Shown piece after piece: positions 1 to 5,869 of a stretch of 64,000 nt of DNA. Position numbers and translations under genes: made by a program. The stretch covers positions 36,494-100,493 of IMG/VR virus record IMGVR_UViG_3300009551_000005. One strand, 5' to 3'. The stretch is from a virus. How positions within the stretch are numbered: position 1 is the stretch's first letter; every line of letters begins with the position of its first letter. The notes under the pieces are model-generated. The model saw only the letters and a list, made by a program, of their open reading frames with translations, had not been told where the DNA came from and made no database searches.

Positions 1-2
1 CG

Positions 3-788
3 AGCGACCCGGATGGTCCGGGCACTCTCCAGCTCGCGGCCGCCGTCGGCACCGCGTTCGCGACGACGCGCACGCCGGTCATCGGTGCGTACGCGCCCCT
101 TGTCGTGAACAGCGCGGGTGGCACGAACATCGACAACATCACCGCCGGCGACACGCTGACGCTCCAGCAGGTCATCAACGCCGTCGCGCTCCTCAGGAAC
201 GCGAACGTGATGCCCCACGAGGACGGCTACTACCACGCGCACATCGGCGCGCTGTCGGTGCCGCAGCTCTACGCGGACCCCGTGTTCCAGCGCCTGAACC
301 AGTCGCTCCCGAACGGGGACATCTACCAGACGGGCTTCGTCGACACGATCAACGGCATCAAGTTCTTCTTGAACACGGAGTCGCCGCTGTACGCGTCGAA
401 CAACGTGGGCAAGCTCACCGCGACCGCGTCTTCGGGCGTGTACGCGGCGGACATCGGGTCGGAGATCGTGAACGGCAACGGCGTCCAGATCGGCATGGTG
501 CTCATCACCGGCCGGGGTATCACCTGGGAGAAGCGCCTCGACGAGTCGAACTACGTCACCGAGGCCGGCACCACCGGCAAGATCGGCCAGTTCGATGTCG
601 TGAACAACGGCATCCAGGTCATCACCGAGGGCATCCGCCTCATCATCCGCGCGCCGCTCGACAAGCTTCAGCAGGTCGTGTCGGTCTCGTGGAGCATCTC
701 TACGAGCTTCTCGAGCCAGACCGACTACCTCGCGCAGAGCGGCCCCCAGGCCTACAAGCGCGGGATCGTCCTCCGCCACGCGGCGTAA
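3..788 (+). CDS. Major capsid protein, 5'-truncated
   Basis: The reading frame is open from the window edge, so the N-terminus lies outside. The visible 261 residues read like the C-terminal part of an HK97-fold or N4-gp56-type major capsid protein: an Ala-Val-Leu-Leu-Arg helix near window residue 55-65, a Gly-Tyr-Tyr-x-Ala-His-Ile-Gly strand with a following Asp-Pro-Val-Phe turn, then mixed beta structure to the end. Position upstream of neck and tail genes fits. The last 89 bases are overlapped on the other strand by a small minus-strand gene. The capsid call rests on pattern and gene order; the exact family is inferred. Confidence 0.72.
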   Translation, partial: SDPDGPGTLQLAAAVGTAFATTRTPVIGAYAPLVVNSAGGTNIDNITAGDTLTLQQVINAVALLRNANVMPHEDGYYHAHIGALSVPQLYADPVFQRLNQSLPNGDIYQTGFVDTINGIKFFLNTESPLYASNNVGKLTATASSGVYAADIGSEIVNGNGVQIGMVLITGRGITWEKRLDESNYVTEAGTTGKIGQFDVVNNGIQVITEGIRLIIRAPLDKLQQVVSVSWSISTSFSSQTDYLAQSGPQAYKRGIVLRHAA

Positions 789-975
789 TCCGCTTCCCTT
801 CGCCGAGCGCCTCGGAGATCACCTGCGAGGCCTCGGCGAACGAGTCGCATACGCAGGGCACTTCGCCCGGAACGTACGCGAGCCATCCCTCTCCTTCGCC
901 CTCCGGCCCGACGATTCCGAACACCTTGGACACCTCGAAGAGGTGGTCGAAGTCGACATCAACGGACACCTTCAT
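700..975 (-). CDS. Small HicB-like acidic protein
   Basis: Ninety-one residues read against the structural operon. Residues about 15-60 (acidic loop, then Gly-Trp-Leu-Ala-Tyr-Val-Pro-Gly and a Phe-Ala-Glu-Ala-Ser helix) resemble the HicB/UPF0150 partial RNase H fold, whose usual signature is Ala-Tyr-Val-Pro-Glu-Leu-Pro-Gly followed by an Glu-Ala helix. No HicA partner is seen. The start ATG is 10 nt after a GGCATC element (minus strand), itself directly next to palindrome copy 1. The Arg/Ser-rich C-terminal 25 residues are antisense to the capsid gene and may be read-through of little function. Family call is tentative. Confidence 0.45.
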   Translation of the reverse strand: MKVSVDVDFDHLFEVSKVFGIVGPEGEGEGWLAYVPGEVPCVCDSFAEASQVISEALGEGKRITPRGGGRSRACRPGGRSARGSRSGSRSS

Positions 976-985
976 GGCGTCGTTC

Positions 986-991
986 GATGCC
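986..991 (-). promoter_or_regulatory. GGCATC start element (class B)
   Basis: Reads GGCATC on the minus strand, 10 nt before the ATG at 975. It abuts palindrome copy 1. Same arrangement as before the minus-strand gene at 22938. Confidence 0.45.
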
Positions 992-992
992 G

Positions 993-1016
993 CCGTCGGT
1001 GATCGATCACAGACGG
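993..1016. repeat. Palindrome copy 1 (intergenic)
   Basis: 24-bp palindrome with core GTCGGTGATCGATCAC plus a right arm carrying one mismatch (A at 1011). It lies between divergent genes starting at 975 (minus) and 1049 (plus), 3 nt before a TAGCCT hexamer. Confidence 0.9.
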
Positions 1017-1019
1017 TGC

Positions 1020-1025
1020 TAGCCT
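1020..1025 (+). promoter_or_regulatory. Extended -10 element TGCTAGCCT
   Basis: TGC precedes TAGCCT, giving an extended -10. The gene start is 23 nt downstream with a purine-rich ribosome site (GGAGACGGAGG), so this transcript would have a short leader. Confidence 0.5.
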
Positions 1026-1048
1026 CCACCGGAGACGGAGGAATCCCC

Positions 1049-1429
1049 ATGGCGAGGCACGTACCCAACAAGAACAGCGAAACCGCGGTCCGCGCGCCCA
1101 TCCAGGGCGGCACGCTCGGTGTCCCCGCGCAGCCCCAGGCCGCGCCGCTTCCAGGCCCGTTCGTTCATCGGCAGCAGGGTCCCAGGCCGCCGGAGAAGAA
1201 GCCGCGGCGCTGGGAGGTGATGGACAACCCGAGGAAGGGCTCCGACGGTGATTGGCGCGTCCTCTTGAACCACGCGGTGGTCATCCTGAAGAGCGGGAGG
1301 ATCGTGACGGCGCTCAACTACAACCTCGATGAGCTCCGCGCACAGGGCGTGAAGCTGAAGCCCCTCGACCCGCCGGACGAGGAGGAGAACAAGCCCGAAG
1401 CGGACGGCGAAGAAGCCGCGGCGGAGTAG
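1049..1429 (+). CDS. Hypothetical protein after capsid gene
   Basis: 126 residues from the ATG that follows GGAGACGGAGG. A longer reading frame exists upstream but antisense to the 700-975 gene and through the palindrome, so the internal ATG is preferred. N-terminal 50 residues are Pro/Gln/Gly-rich; the centre (Trp-Glu-Val-Met-Asp ... Leu-Asn-His-Ala-Val-Val-Ile-Leu-Lys-Ser-Gly-Arg) looks like a small beta domain; the tail is acidic. Not recognised; position suggests a head accessory or head-completion role. Confidence 0.65.
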   Translation: MARHVPNKNSETAVRAPIQGGTLGVPAQPQAAPLPGPFVHRQQGPRPPEKKPRRWEVMDNPRKGSDGDWRVLLNHAVVILKSGRIVTALNYNLDELRAQGVKLKPLDPPDEEENKPEADGEEAAAE

Positions 1430-1433
1430 CTCT

Positions 1434-1646
1434 GTGGGAGTGGAGCTCGTCTACTCTTGCGACGTCTGCAAGGACGTGGCTCACGAGAAGGACTTCTACG
1501 CGGGCAAGCCGCGGTGGACCACGATGAACATCAACTCTCCGAGCATCCCCGGCGTGGGCATTGCGCAGGTGGCTCTCTGTTCGGAGAGGTGCCTGGTGAA
1601 CTGGCACGAGAAGGAAGCTCGTAGGCTGAGAGGCGGTGCGCGGTGA
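1434..1646 (+). CDS. Small zinc-binding protein
   Basis: 70 residues from GTG 4 nt after the preceding stop. Cys9 and Cys12 (CxxC) and a later Cys-Ser-Glu-Arg-Cys pair could bind one zinc. The stop overlaps the start of the next gene (GTGA), so the two are translationally coupled. Function unknown. Confidence 0.65.
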   Translation: MGVELVYSCDVCKDVAHEKDFYAGKPRWTTMNINSPSIPGVGIAQVALCSERCLVNWHEKEARRLRGGAR

Positions 1647-2053
1647 CCCAGATCTCTTCGACCAACCGGGTGAAGGCGCGCCATCACATGGGCTACGGCG
1701 GCGTCACGCAGGCGCAGACGTTCATCTTGGGCGTGCCGGCGGCGACGCAGCAGCAGTTCATGATCGAGAACGCGCTGAACCAGCTTCTCCCCGAGTCGCT
1801 CCCCAAGTTCGAAGAGATCCTCAAGCAACTCGACGGCATCGAGGAGCGTATCTGGAAGGCCATCGGGAACTTCGAGGCGAACAAGGTCGGCAACATCGAG
1901 GTCAACACGAAGGCCGACCAGGACATGATCCGCGGCTACCTCTTCTTCCAGGGCGCGCTCGCGAACATGCTCCTCGTGCCGCCGAATCCGAACGACATGC
2001 GCCCGTGGATCGGCGGAAGCGGTGGGATCAACGCGCCCGTGATGCACGGATAG
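1643..2053 (+). CDS. Hypothetical protein, helical
   Basis: 136 residues, starting with GTG that overlaps the previous TGA. The middle (about 35-85) is a predicted long helix with heptad-like Leu/Ile spacing; the ends are Gly/Pro-rich. Sits in the head-to-tail gene block. I do not recognise a family. Confidence 0.65.
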   Translation: MTQISSTNRVKARHHMGYGGVTQAQTFILGVPAATQQQFMIENALNQLLPESLPKFEEILKQLDGIEERIWKAIGNFEANKVGNIEVNTKADQDMIRGYLFFQGALANMLLVPPNPNDMRPWIGGSGGINAPVMHG

Positions 2054-2064
2054 CAGAGCGGCAG

Positions 2065-2070
2065 TAGCCT
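2065..2070 (+). promoter_or_regulatory. Leaderless promoter TAGCCT (class A)
   Basis: TAGCCT is separated by exactly 6 nt from ATG 2077, which places the hexamer at -12 to -7 if transcription starts at the A of ATG. No ribosome site lies between. Confidence 0.5.
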
Positions 2071-2076
2071 CTCTGC

Positions 2077-2466
2077 ATGAGCCCCTATCGTCAGCCCGGC
2101 AAGATCACTCCCACCCGCAACCCTCGCAGCGTCTTCGGCGCTGGCCTCCTGATGCTGGCCATCGCGGTGCCCGTCGGCGCGGCCACTTCGTCGACCACGG
2201 GATGCGGCGCTGCCGCCGTCGTTCCGACGGTGGTCTCGCAGTTCCCGCAGTTCGAGCAGCTCTATCAATGCGTGAGCTCCAACTGGGGCAAGCCCGTCGA
2301 CCAGATCGTAGGCGCCTGCGGTCAGCAGTTCGCCAACGTCATCGCGGACATCATCGCGGACATCGAGATCACCGCAGGGCTCATCGGCACGCCGAAGGAT
2401 CCCTACGCGGCCGAGCCTCGCGTCCAGACGCTCGTCGCTGCCAAGCTCGCCGCGGCGAAGAAGTAG
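2077..2466 (+). CDS. Small protein with N-terminal membrane segment
   Basis: 129 residues. A basic N-terminus is followed by a hydrophobic stretch at about 20-38 and a Thr-Gly-Cys-Gly at about 44-47, which could be a signal peptide or anchor; the weak Cys context makes a lipoprotein only possible. The rest is helical with Ile-Ala-Asp-Ile-Ile-Ala-Asp-Ile repeats near residue 90. A start 6 nt after TAGCCT suggests leaderless expression. Function unknown. Confidence 0.65.
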   Translation: MSPYRQPGKITPTRNPRSVFGAGLLMLAIAVPVGAATSSTTGCGAAAVVPTVVSQFPQFEQLYQCVSSNWGKPVDQIVGACGQQFANVIADIIADIEITAGLIGTPKDPYAAEPRVQTLVAAKLAAAKK

Positions 2467-2472
2467 GCATAC

Positions 2473-3093
2473 GTGTCCGACATCCGCCCGCTCACGCCCG
2501 GGGAGGCCGAGGACTCGCTCGCCAACCGGCTGAGCGGGATGGCGGACCGCGTGCGCCAGATCCCTACGCGCTTCGGCGCGCGCCCTTACAGGACGTTCCT
2601 CGTGTGGACGCGGTGGGGAGGGAAGATGCGCGGTGACGGCAACGAGGAGGTCACCAACGAGCTCGAGCTCCTGCCCACGCCGGAGGTCCAGAGCCTCGAC
2701 GCTGTCACCTTCTCCGCGTTCCACGCCGGCAATCTGCCGGTGGGTTCCATCCGCCTGATGGGCGTGTCGGTGCGTCTCTACTCCTACGACATGCTCGTCG
2801 GGCGTCTCATCCCCAAGTGCGTAGATCCCGACAGCGGACGCGTGGAGGTGGCGGCCGCGTACGAGCACCTCCCCCAACCGCTCGACTTCTATTACGAGGT
2901 CCGCGAAGACGGTCGGCAGCTCCCGCTCAGCGTCGACTGCCGGCCGGAGCGGCGTCGCTTCCAGCTCTTCTCGTGGCCATTCAAGAAGGCGGAAGACGTG
3001 GAGTGGACGCTCATGCTCGAGAAAGCGAGTGGTGACCGCACGCGCGCGGGTCTACCCCAGCTCTCGGAGCGCGGACCGCAGGAGGGTACGTGA
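2473..3093 (+). CDS. Hypothetical head/tail-region protein
   Basis: 206 residues starting at GTG, 6 nt after the preceding stop. Central part (about 30-180) is rich in beta-strand patterns: Thr-Phe-Leu-Val-Trp-Thr-Arg, repeated Val/Leu-Arg-Leu-Tyr, Asp-Phe-Tyr-Tyr-Glu-Val. The stop overlaps the next gene. Not recognised; similar-sized genes at this place in contractile phages encode neck or completion proteins, which is inference. Confidence 0.6.
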   Translation: MSDIRPLTPGEAEDSLANRLSGMADRVRQIPTRFGARPYRTFLVWTRWGGKMRGDGNEEVTNELELLPTPEVQSLDAVTFSAFHAGNLPVGSIRLMGVSVRLYSYDMLVGRLIPKCVDPDSGRVEVAAAYEHLPQPLDFYYEVREDGRQLPLSVDCRPERRRFQLFSWPFKKAEDVEWTLMLEKASGDRTRAGLPQLSERGPQEGT

Positions 3094-3287
3094 GGTTCGC
3101 GCTCGTCTTCCTCGTTGCGTGCGCGTCCGCTCCTCCGCCTCCGCGTGAAGCGCCCGTCACGTGGTCTTTCTGCGACGGGCTCGCGCCGCCGGAGTGCGCG
3201 GAGGAACCGCTTTGCGCCGTTCGTCCGGTCACTGATCCGAAAGGCTTCTCGCGTCCGAAGTGCTTCAGCGCTTCTTCAGGACGATGA
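3090..3287 (+). CDS. Small lipoprotein-like protein
   Basis: 65 residues with a short hydrophobic start (Arg2 then Phe-Ala-Leu-Val-Phe-Leu-Val-Ala) and a Leu-Val-Ala-Cys box at residues 8-11, as in lipoprotein signal peptides, then Pro-rich sequence and four more Cys. GTG start overlaps the preceding TGA. Could be an outer-spanin-like protein, but no inner-spanin gene overlaps it. The 3' end overlaps the minus-strand gene at 3265. Confidence 0.5.
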   Translation: MRFALVFLVACASAPPPPREAPVTWSFCDGLAPPECAEEPLCAVRPVTDPKGFSRPKCFSASSGR

Positions 3288-3582
3288 TCGAAGGCGTCGC
3301 GATCATCTCGTTCTTCAACATGAGCTGACGCATCACGAACCAGCGGTAGGCGACTTCCTCCGCGTGCGCAGCGAGCCACTGAGCCTCACGCACTGCGTCT
3401 GCGCCGTTGCCGATGAGCATCCTTTGGAATGCGATCTCCGCGCGCTTGCGGAGCTCCAAGGTCTCCTCGAGATCCTTTCGCGCTTGGCTCCCCGGCTCGA
3501 AGCGCTTCAGGAGCTCCTGCACGGGGTCACGCGCGCTTGTCACGATCTCGAGCTCGTCCGAGTCGGTGCTGGGGATGCTCAT
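3265..3582 (-). CDS. Hypothetical minus-strand protein
   Basis: 105 residues, mostly helical and charged (Glu-Leu-Leu-Lys-Arg, Leu-Glu-Glu-Thr-Leu-Glu-Leu-Arg, His-Ala-Glu-Glu-Val-Ala). The ATG lies 9 nt after GGCATC on the minus strand, the same element and exactly the same next 9 nt (GCGCGAGCC) as before the SF2 helicase gene at 27835. Converges on the lipoprotein-like gene with a 23-nt overlap. No family recognised; may be accessory cargo. Confidence 0.6.
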   Translation of the reverse strand: MSIPSTDSDELEIVTSARDPVQELLKRFEPGSQARKDLEETLELRKRAEIAFQRMLIGNGADAVREAQWLAAHAEEVAYRWFVMRQLMLKNEMIATPSIIVLKKR

Positions 3583-3591
3583 GGCTCGCGC

Positions 3592-3597
3592 GATGCC
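3592..3597 (-). promoter_or_regulatory. GGCATC start element (class B)
   Basis: GGCATC on the minus strand with 9 nt to the ATG at 3582. The block from GCGGCATC to the ATG is identical to the one at 27819-27837. Confidence 0.5.
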
Positions 3598-3604
3598 GCC
3601 CCCG

Positions 3605-3610
3605 TACGAT
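3605..3610 (+). promoter_or_regulatory. Leaderless promoter TACGAT (class A)
   Basis: TACGAT lies 7 nt before GTG 3618 in the 35-nt divergent gap, back to back with the minus-strand GGCATC element. Confidence 0.4.
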
Positions 3611-3617
3611 CTTCCTT

Positions 3618-4142
3618 GTGCCGACCTTCGACGCGCTCGATCCCGGGAAGCTTGCCGCGTACCTGAACGGGCAGCTCCGCGACCGCACGCGCAGAGGCAT
3701 CTACTCCGCGGCGGTTCTCACGCACCAGGAGATCGTCGTGCGTCTCATCCCCGGGGAGAAGCCTCCGCCGGTGGACCGCGGCGCGTATCGCGCGGGCTGG
3801 CGCGTGGAGATGACGGAGGAGGGCGCGGACATCGTGAACAAGGTGCCGCAGGCGGCCATCATCGAGCTCGGAGTACGCGCGGCGAACGTGAAGCCCGGCA
3901 AGGCGATGATCGATGCGCTCGCTGAGTGGGCGCGCAGGAAAGGACTGCTCGGTAAGGGAGTGCGACGCGACGATCCGCAGCTCCGCGGCGTCGCATGGGC
4001 CATCGCCACCGCCATGCGAAAGGGCAAAGGCATCTTCGTGCGAGCTGGACGCGAGGGGCTCCGCATCGCGGAGCGGGGCAAGGAGTTCTTCGAGAAGAAG
4101 GCGGTGGAGGAGGTCGCGAAAGCGATCAGCGAGGGTCCGTGA
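3618..4142 (+). CDS. HK97 gp10-like tail-completion/neck protein
   Basis: 174 residues. Start chosen at GTG because the open frame upstream is antisense to the 3265-3582 gene and Arg/Pro-rich. The sequence Ala-Gly-Trp-Arg-Val followed by Ile-Val-Asn-Lys-Val-Pro-Gln-Ala-Ala-Ile-Ile-Glu-Leu-Gly-Val at about 50-85, then a C-terminal helical part, matches the HK97 gp10-like family that sits between head and tail. Neighbours agree. The 3' end overlaps the convergent endolysin gene by 17 nt. Confidence 0.65.
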   Translation: MPTFDALDPGKLAAYLNGQLRDRTRRGIYSAAVLTHQEIVVRLIPGEKPPPVDRGAYRAGWRVEMTEEGADIVNKVPQAAIIELGVRAANVKPGKAMIDALAEWARRKGLLGKGVRRDDPQLRGVAWAIATAMRKGKGIFVRAGREGLRIAERGKEFFEKKAVEEVAKAISEGP

Positions 4143-4983
4143 ACGGGTGCTTGGAGCTCCACGAGCGCGCGTGCTCGAGGCGCTCGTCGCCCTTCGGGCA
4201 GGGTCCAAGCTCCCCGGTGAACTGGCAGAGTCCAGCCTTGGCACGGAGGCTCTTTCTCATCATGTGGAGCGCGATGCGCGCCGCGAGCCTGCGGTTACCG
4301 CGTACCGCCTCGCGCGTGACGGGTACCGCGCCATCCCTCGAGGAGCATCCGTAGGACCACTCCCGCGCGTCGTCGTAGAGCGCGATGCCCCCGCAGTCGT
4401 AGTGCACCTGCCAGAGCGAGACCGCGATTCCACCGTCGCAGTCACCCTGCATCATCGTGACCGCGTTCTTCGCACGCCACGCGGAGTCGTTGCACCTTTG
4501 GGCGTCCACGTACTCGCGGAAGTGTGAGCCCTCGTAGTCGGCCACCGCGGCGAGGAGTATGGCGGTCCGCGCACGAGACTCATCACCCTCAAACGCGGGC
4601 TGCTCGCGAAGTGCCACATGCGCGATGTCGCCGGCGAGCTCCGTGAAGGGCACCGTGGCCTTCGACTCCTTCACCCACGACCGCATCGCCTCGAGGACGT
4701 GTGCGGCGAGGCGCTCCTCGACCTCCGGCGAAACTGTCGGCGGGAGAGGCGCGGGCGGAGCAGAGGAAGACGCGACGGGCACAGAGCTCGGAGCAGGAGG
4801 CGTCGGGATGGAGACCGCTGCCACTGTCGTAAGAAGGCGCGCCGCGGAGGCGGATGTCATCGGGCGTGGAGAGGTCATCGCGTTGTCCACCGCAAGGATG
4901 ACTCCGAGGAGAACGATCGCGGCTGCGAGCACACCGAAGAAGGTGAGCGCGTTCTTGAGTGCGTTTTTCATGGTGTGGTTCAT
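4126..4983 (-). CDS. Membrane-anchored lysozyme-like endolysin candidate
   Basis: 285 residues. A hydrophobic segment at 13-32 is followed by a long Pro/Ala/Ser linker (about 38-85), then a domain from about 90 to the end. Glu151 in Asp-Tyr-Glu-Gly-Ser-His-Phe, the Asp-Gly-Gly at 183-185 and the Ser-Leu-Trp-Gln at 189-192 mirror the Glu...Gly-x-Ser-x-x-Gln layout of lysozyme-like transglycosylase folds. Several Cys residues suggest disulfides outside the cytoplasm. N-terminal anchoring resembles signal-arrest endolysins. Read on the opposite strand from its structural neighbours, with its own GGCATC element. Enzyme class is inferred from the motif only. Confidence 0.6.
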   Translation of the reverse strand: MNHTMKNALKNALTFFGVLAAAIVLLGVILAVDNAMTSPRPMTSASAARLLTTVAAVSIPTPPAPSSVPVASSSAPPAPLPPTVSPEVEERLAAHVLEAMRSWVKESKATVPFTELAGDIAHVALREQPAFEGDESRARTAILLAAVADYEGSHFREYVDAQRCNDSAWRAKNAVTMMQGDCDGGIAVSLWQVHYDCGGIALYDDAREWSYGCSSRDGAVPVTREAVRGNRRLAARIALHMMRKSLRAKAGLCQFTGELGPCPKGDERLEHARSWSSKHPFTDPR

Positions 4984-4995
4984 GGCGCGCGCCGG

Positions 4996-5001
4996 GATGC
5001 C
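4996..5001 (-). promoter_or_regulatory. GGCATC start element (class B)
   Basis: GGCATC on the minus strand, 12 nt before ATG 4983; longer spacing than the usual 9. Confidence 0.35.
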
Positions 5002-5014
5002 GCGCCAGGGGTGG

Positions 5015-5020
5015 TAGGCT
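5015..5020 (+). promoter_or_regulatory. Leaderless promoter TGGTAGGCT (class A)
   Basis: TGG precedes TAGGCT; exactly 6 nt separate it from GTG 5027. Faces the minus-strand GGCATC element of the endolysin gene. Confidence 0.5.
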
Positions 5021-5026
5021 CTCCGC

Positions 5027-5806
5027 GTGGGCCTCTATGACCTCCTCCGGCAGTTCTTCGGGCCCTTCAAGAGCCCTGCTGGCGATCCGCCGGGGCAACC
5101 AGTCTCCGCGGCGAGCTTCTTCGGGCAGGTGTGGCCACCGCGCAATCCGCCGCCCATCGCAGTGCCGACAGAAGACGGTCGGACCGTCGCGCTGAGGCAG
5201 CTCCGCACCTACGTGGCCAACCTGACGTTCTTCCGCCCGGGCAACACCGGTGCGCGCCCCATCCCCGTGCGCATTCCTGAAGACCACTTTCACATCGAGT
5301 GGCCAGAGCGCATCGAGGACATGATCATGCCGTGCATTGCGGTGGTGGAGTCCAACGGACCCTACCTCTCCATCGGACTCGGCCCGAGCTACATCGACCC
5401 GCGCTCCGAAGACGTCTACGCGCCAGGCACCGTCGTGCAGTGGCAGGCGGAGTACCGCGAGAAGATCAACCTGGAGATCTGGACAGAAGAGAAGAGCCAG
5501 CGACGCGCCATTCTCGCGGGACTCGAAACCGCGTTCTCTCCGGCGGAGCAGATCTCGGGCGTGCGCTTCCTGATGCCAGGATTCTTCGGGCAGCTCGTCA
5601 CGTTCGACCTCAACGCGCGGCGCATCATCGACGACAAGGACAGCGCGATCCGTCGCCGGCGAGCGCAGGTGGAGATGGGCATGCGTCTCACGACGGTGCG
5701 GCTCGTGAACAAGGTCACGCTGCGCCCGGTGACGAGCGCGGTGGTTGGCTTCCCCGGGGAGGTCGACCTGTCACTCGACGAGAATGCGACCGTGCTGCCT
5801 CCCTAG
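5027..5806 (+). CDS. Tail terminator/neck-type structural protein
   Basis: 259 residues directly upstream of the sheath gene. Contains a Pro-rich N-terminus and a mixed alpha/beta body (Ile-Glu-Trp-Pro-Glu-Arg-Ile-Glu-Asp-Met-Ile-Met-Pro at about 88-100; Val-Val-Gln-Trp-Gln-Ala-Glu-Tyr-Arg-Glu at about 138-147) ending in Val-Asp-Leu-Ser-Leu-Asp. In contractile phages the gene before the sheath often encodes the tail terminator, and the body would fit, but no family is recognised with certainty. Confidence 0.5.
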   Translation: MGLYDLLRQFFGPFKSPAGDPPGQPVSAASFFGQVWPPRNPPPIAVPTEDGRTVALRQLRTYVANLTFFRPGNTGARPIPVRIPEDHFHIEWPERIEDMIMPCIAVVESNGPYLSIGLGPSYIDPRSEDVYAPGTVVQWQAEYREKINLEIWTEEKSQRRAILAGLETAFSPAEQISGVRFLMPGFFGQLVTFDLNARRIIDDKDSAIRRRRAQVEMGMRLTTVRLVNKVTLRPVTSAVVGFPGEVDLSLDENATVLPP

Positions 5807-5838
5807 CCGAGGCGCTCGTCACGGGGGTGGCACCCTGT

Positions 5839-5844
5839 TACCTT
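5839..5844 (+). promoter_or_regulatory. Extended -10 element TGTTACCTT
   Basis: TGT precedes TACCTT, 25 nt upstream of the sheath ATG. Unlike most late genes this one has a leader with a real ribosome site (AAGGAG). Confidence 0.45.
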
Positions 5845-5869
5845 CCGCCGGGAGAGCAAGGAGCAAGCG

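Noticed and set aside
689-1429. A longer version of the 1049 gene starting at 689
   Set aside because: The extra 120 residues run through the capsid gene end, an antisense gene and palindrome copy 1, and are Arg/Pro/Ser-rich; the internal ATG has a good ribosome site.
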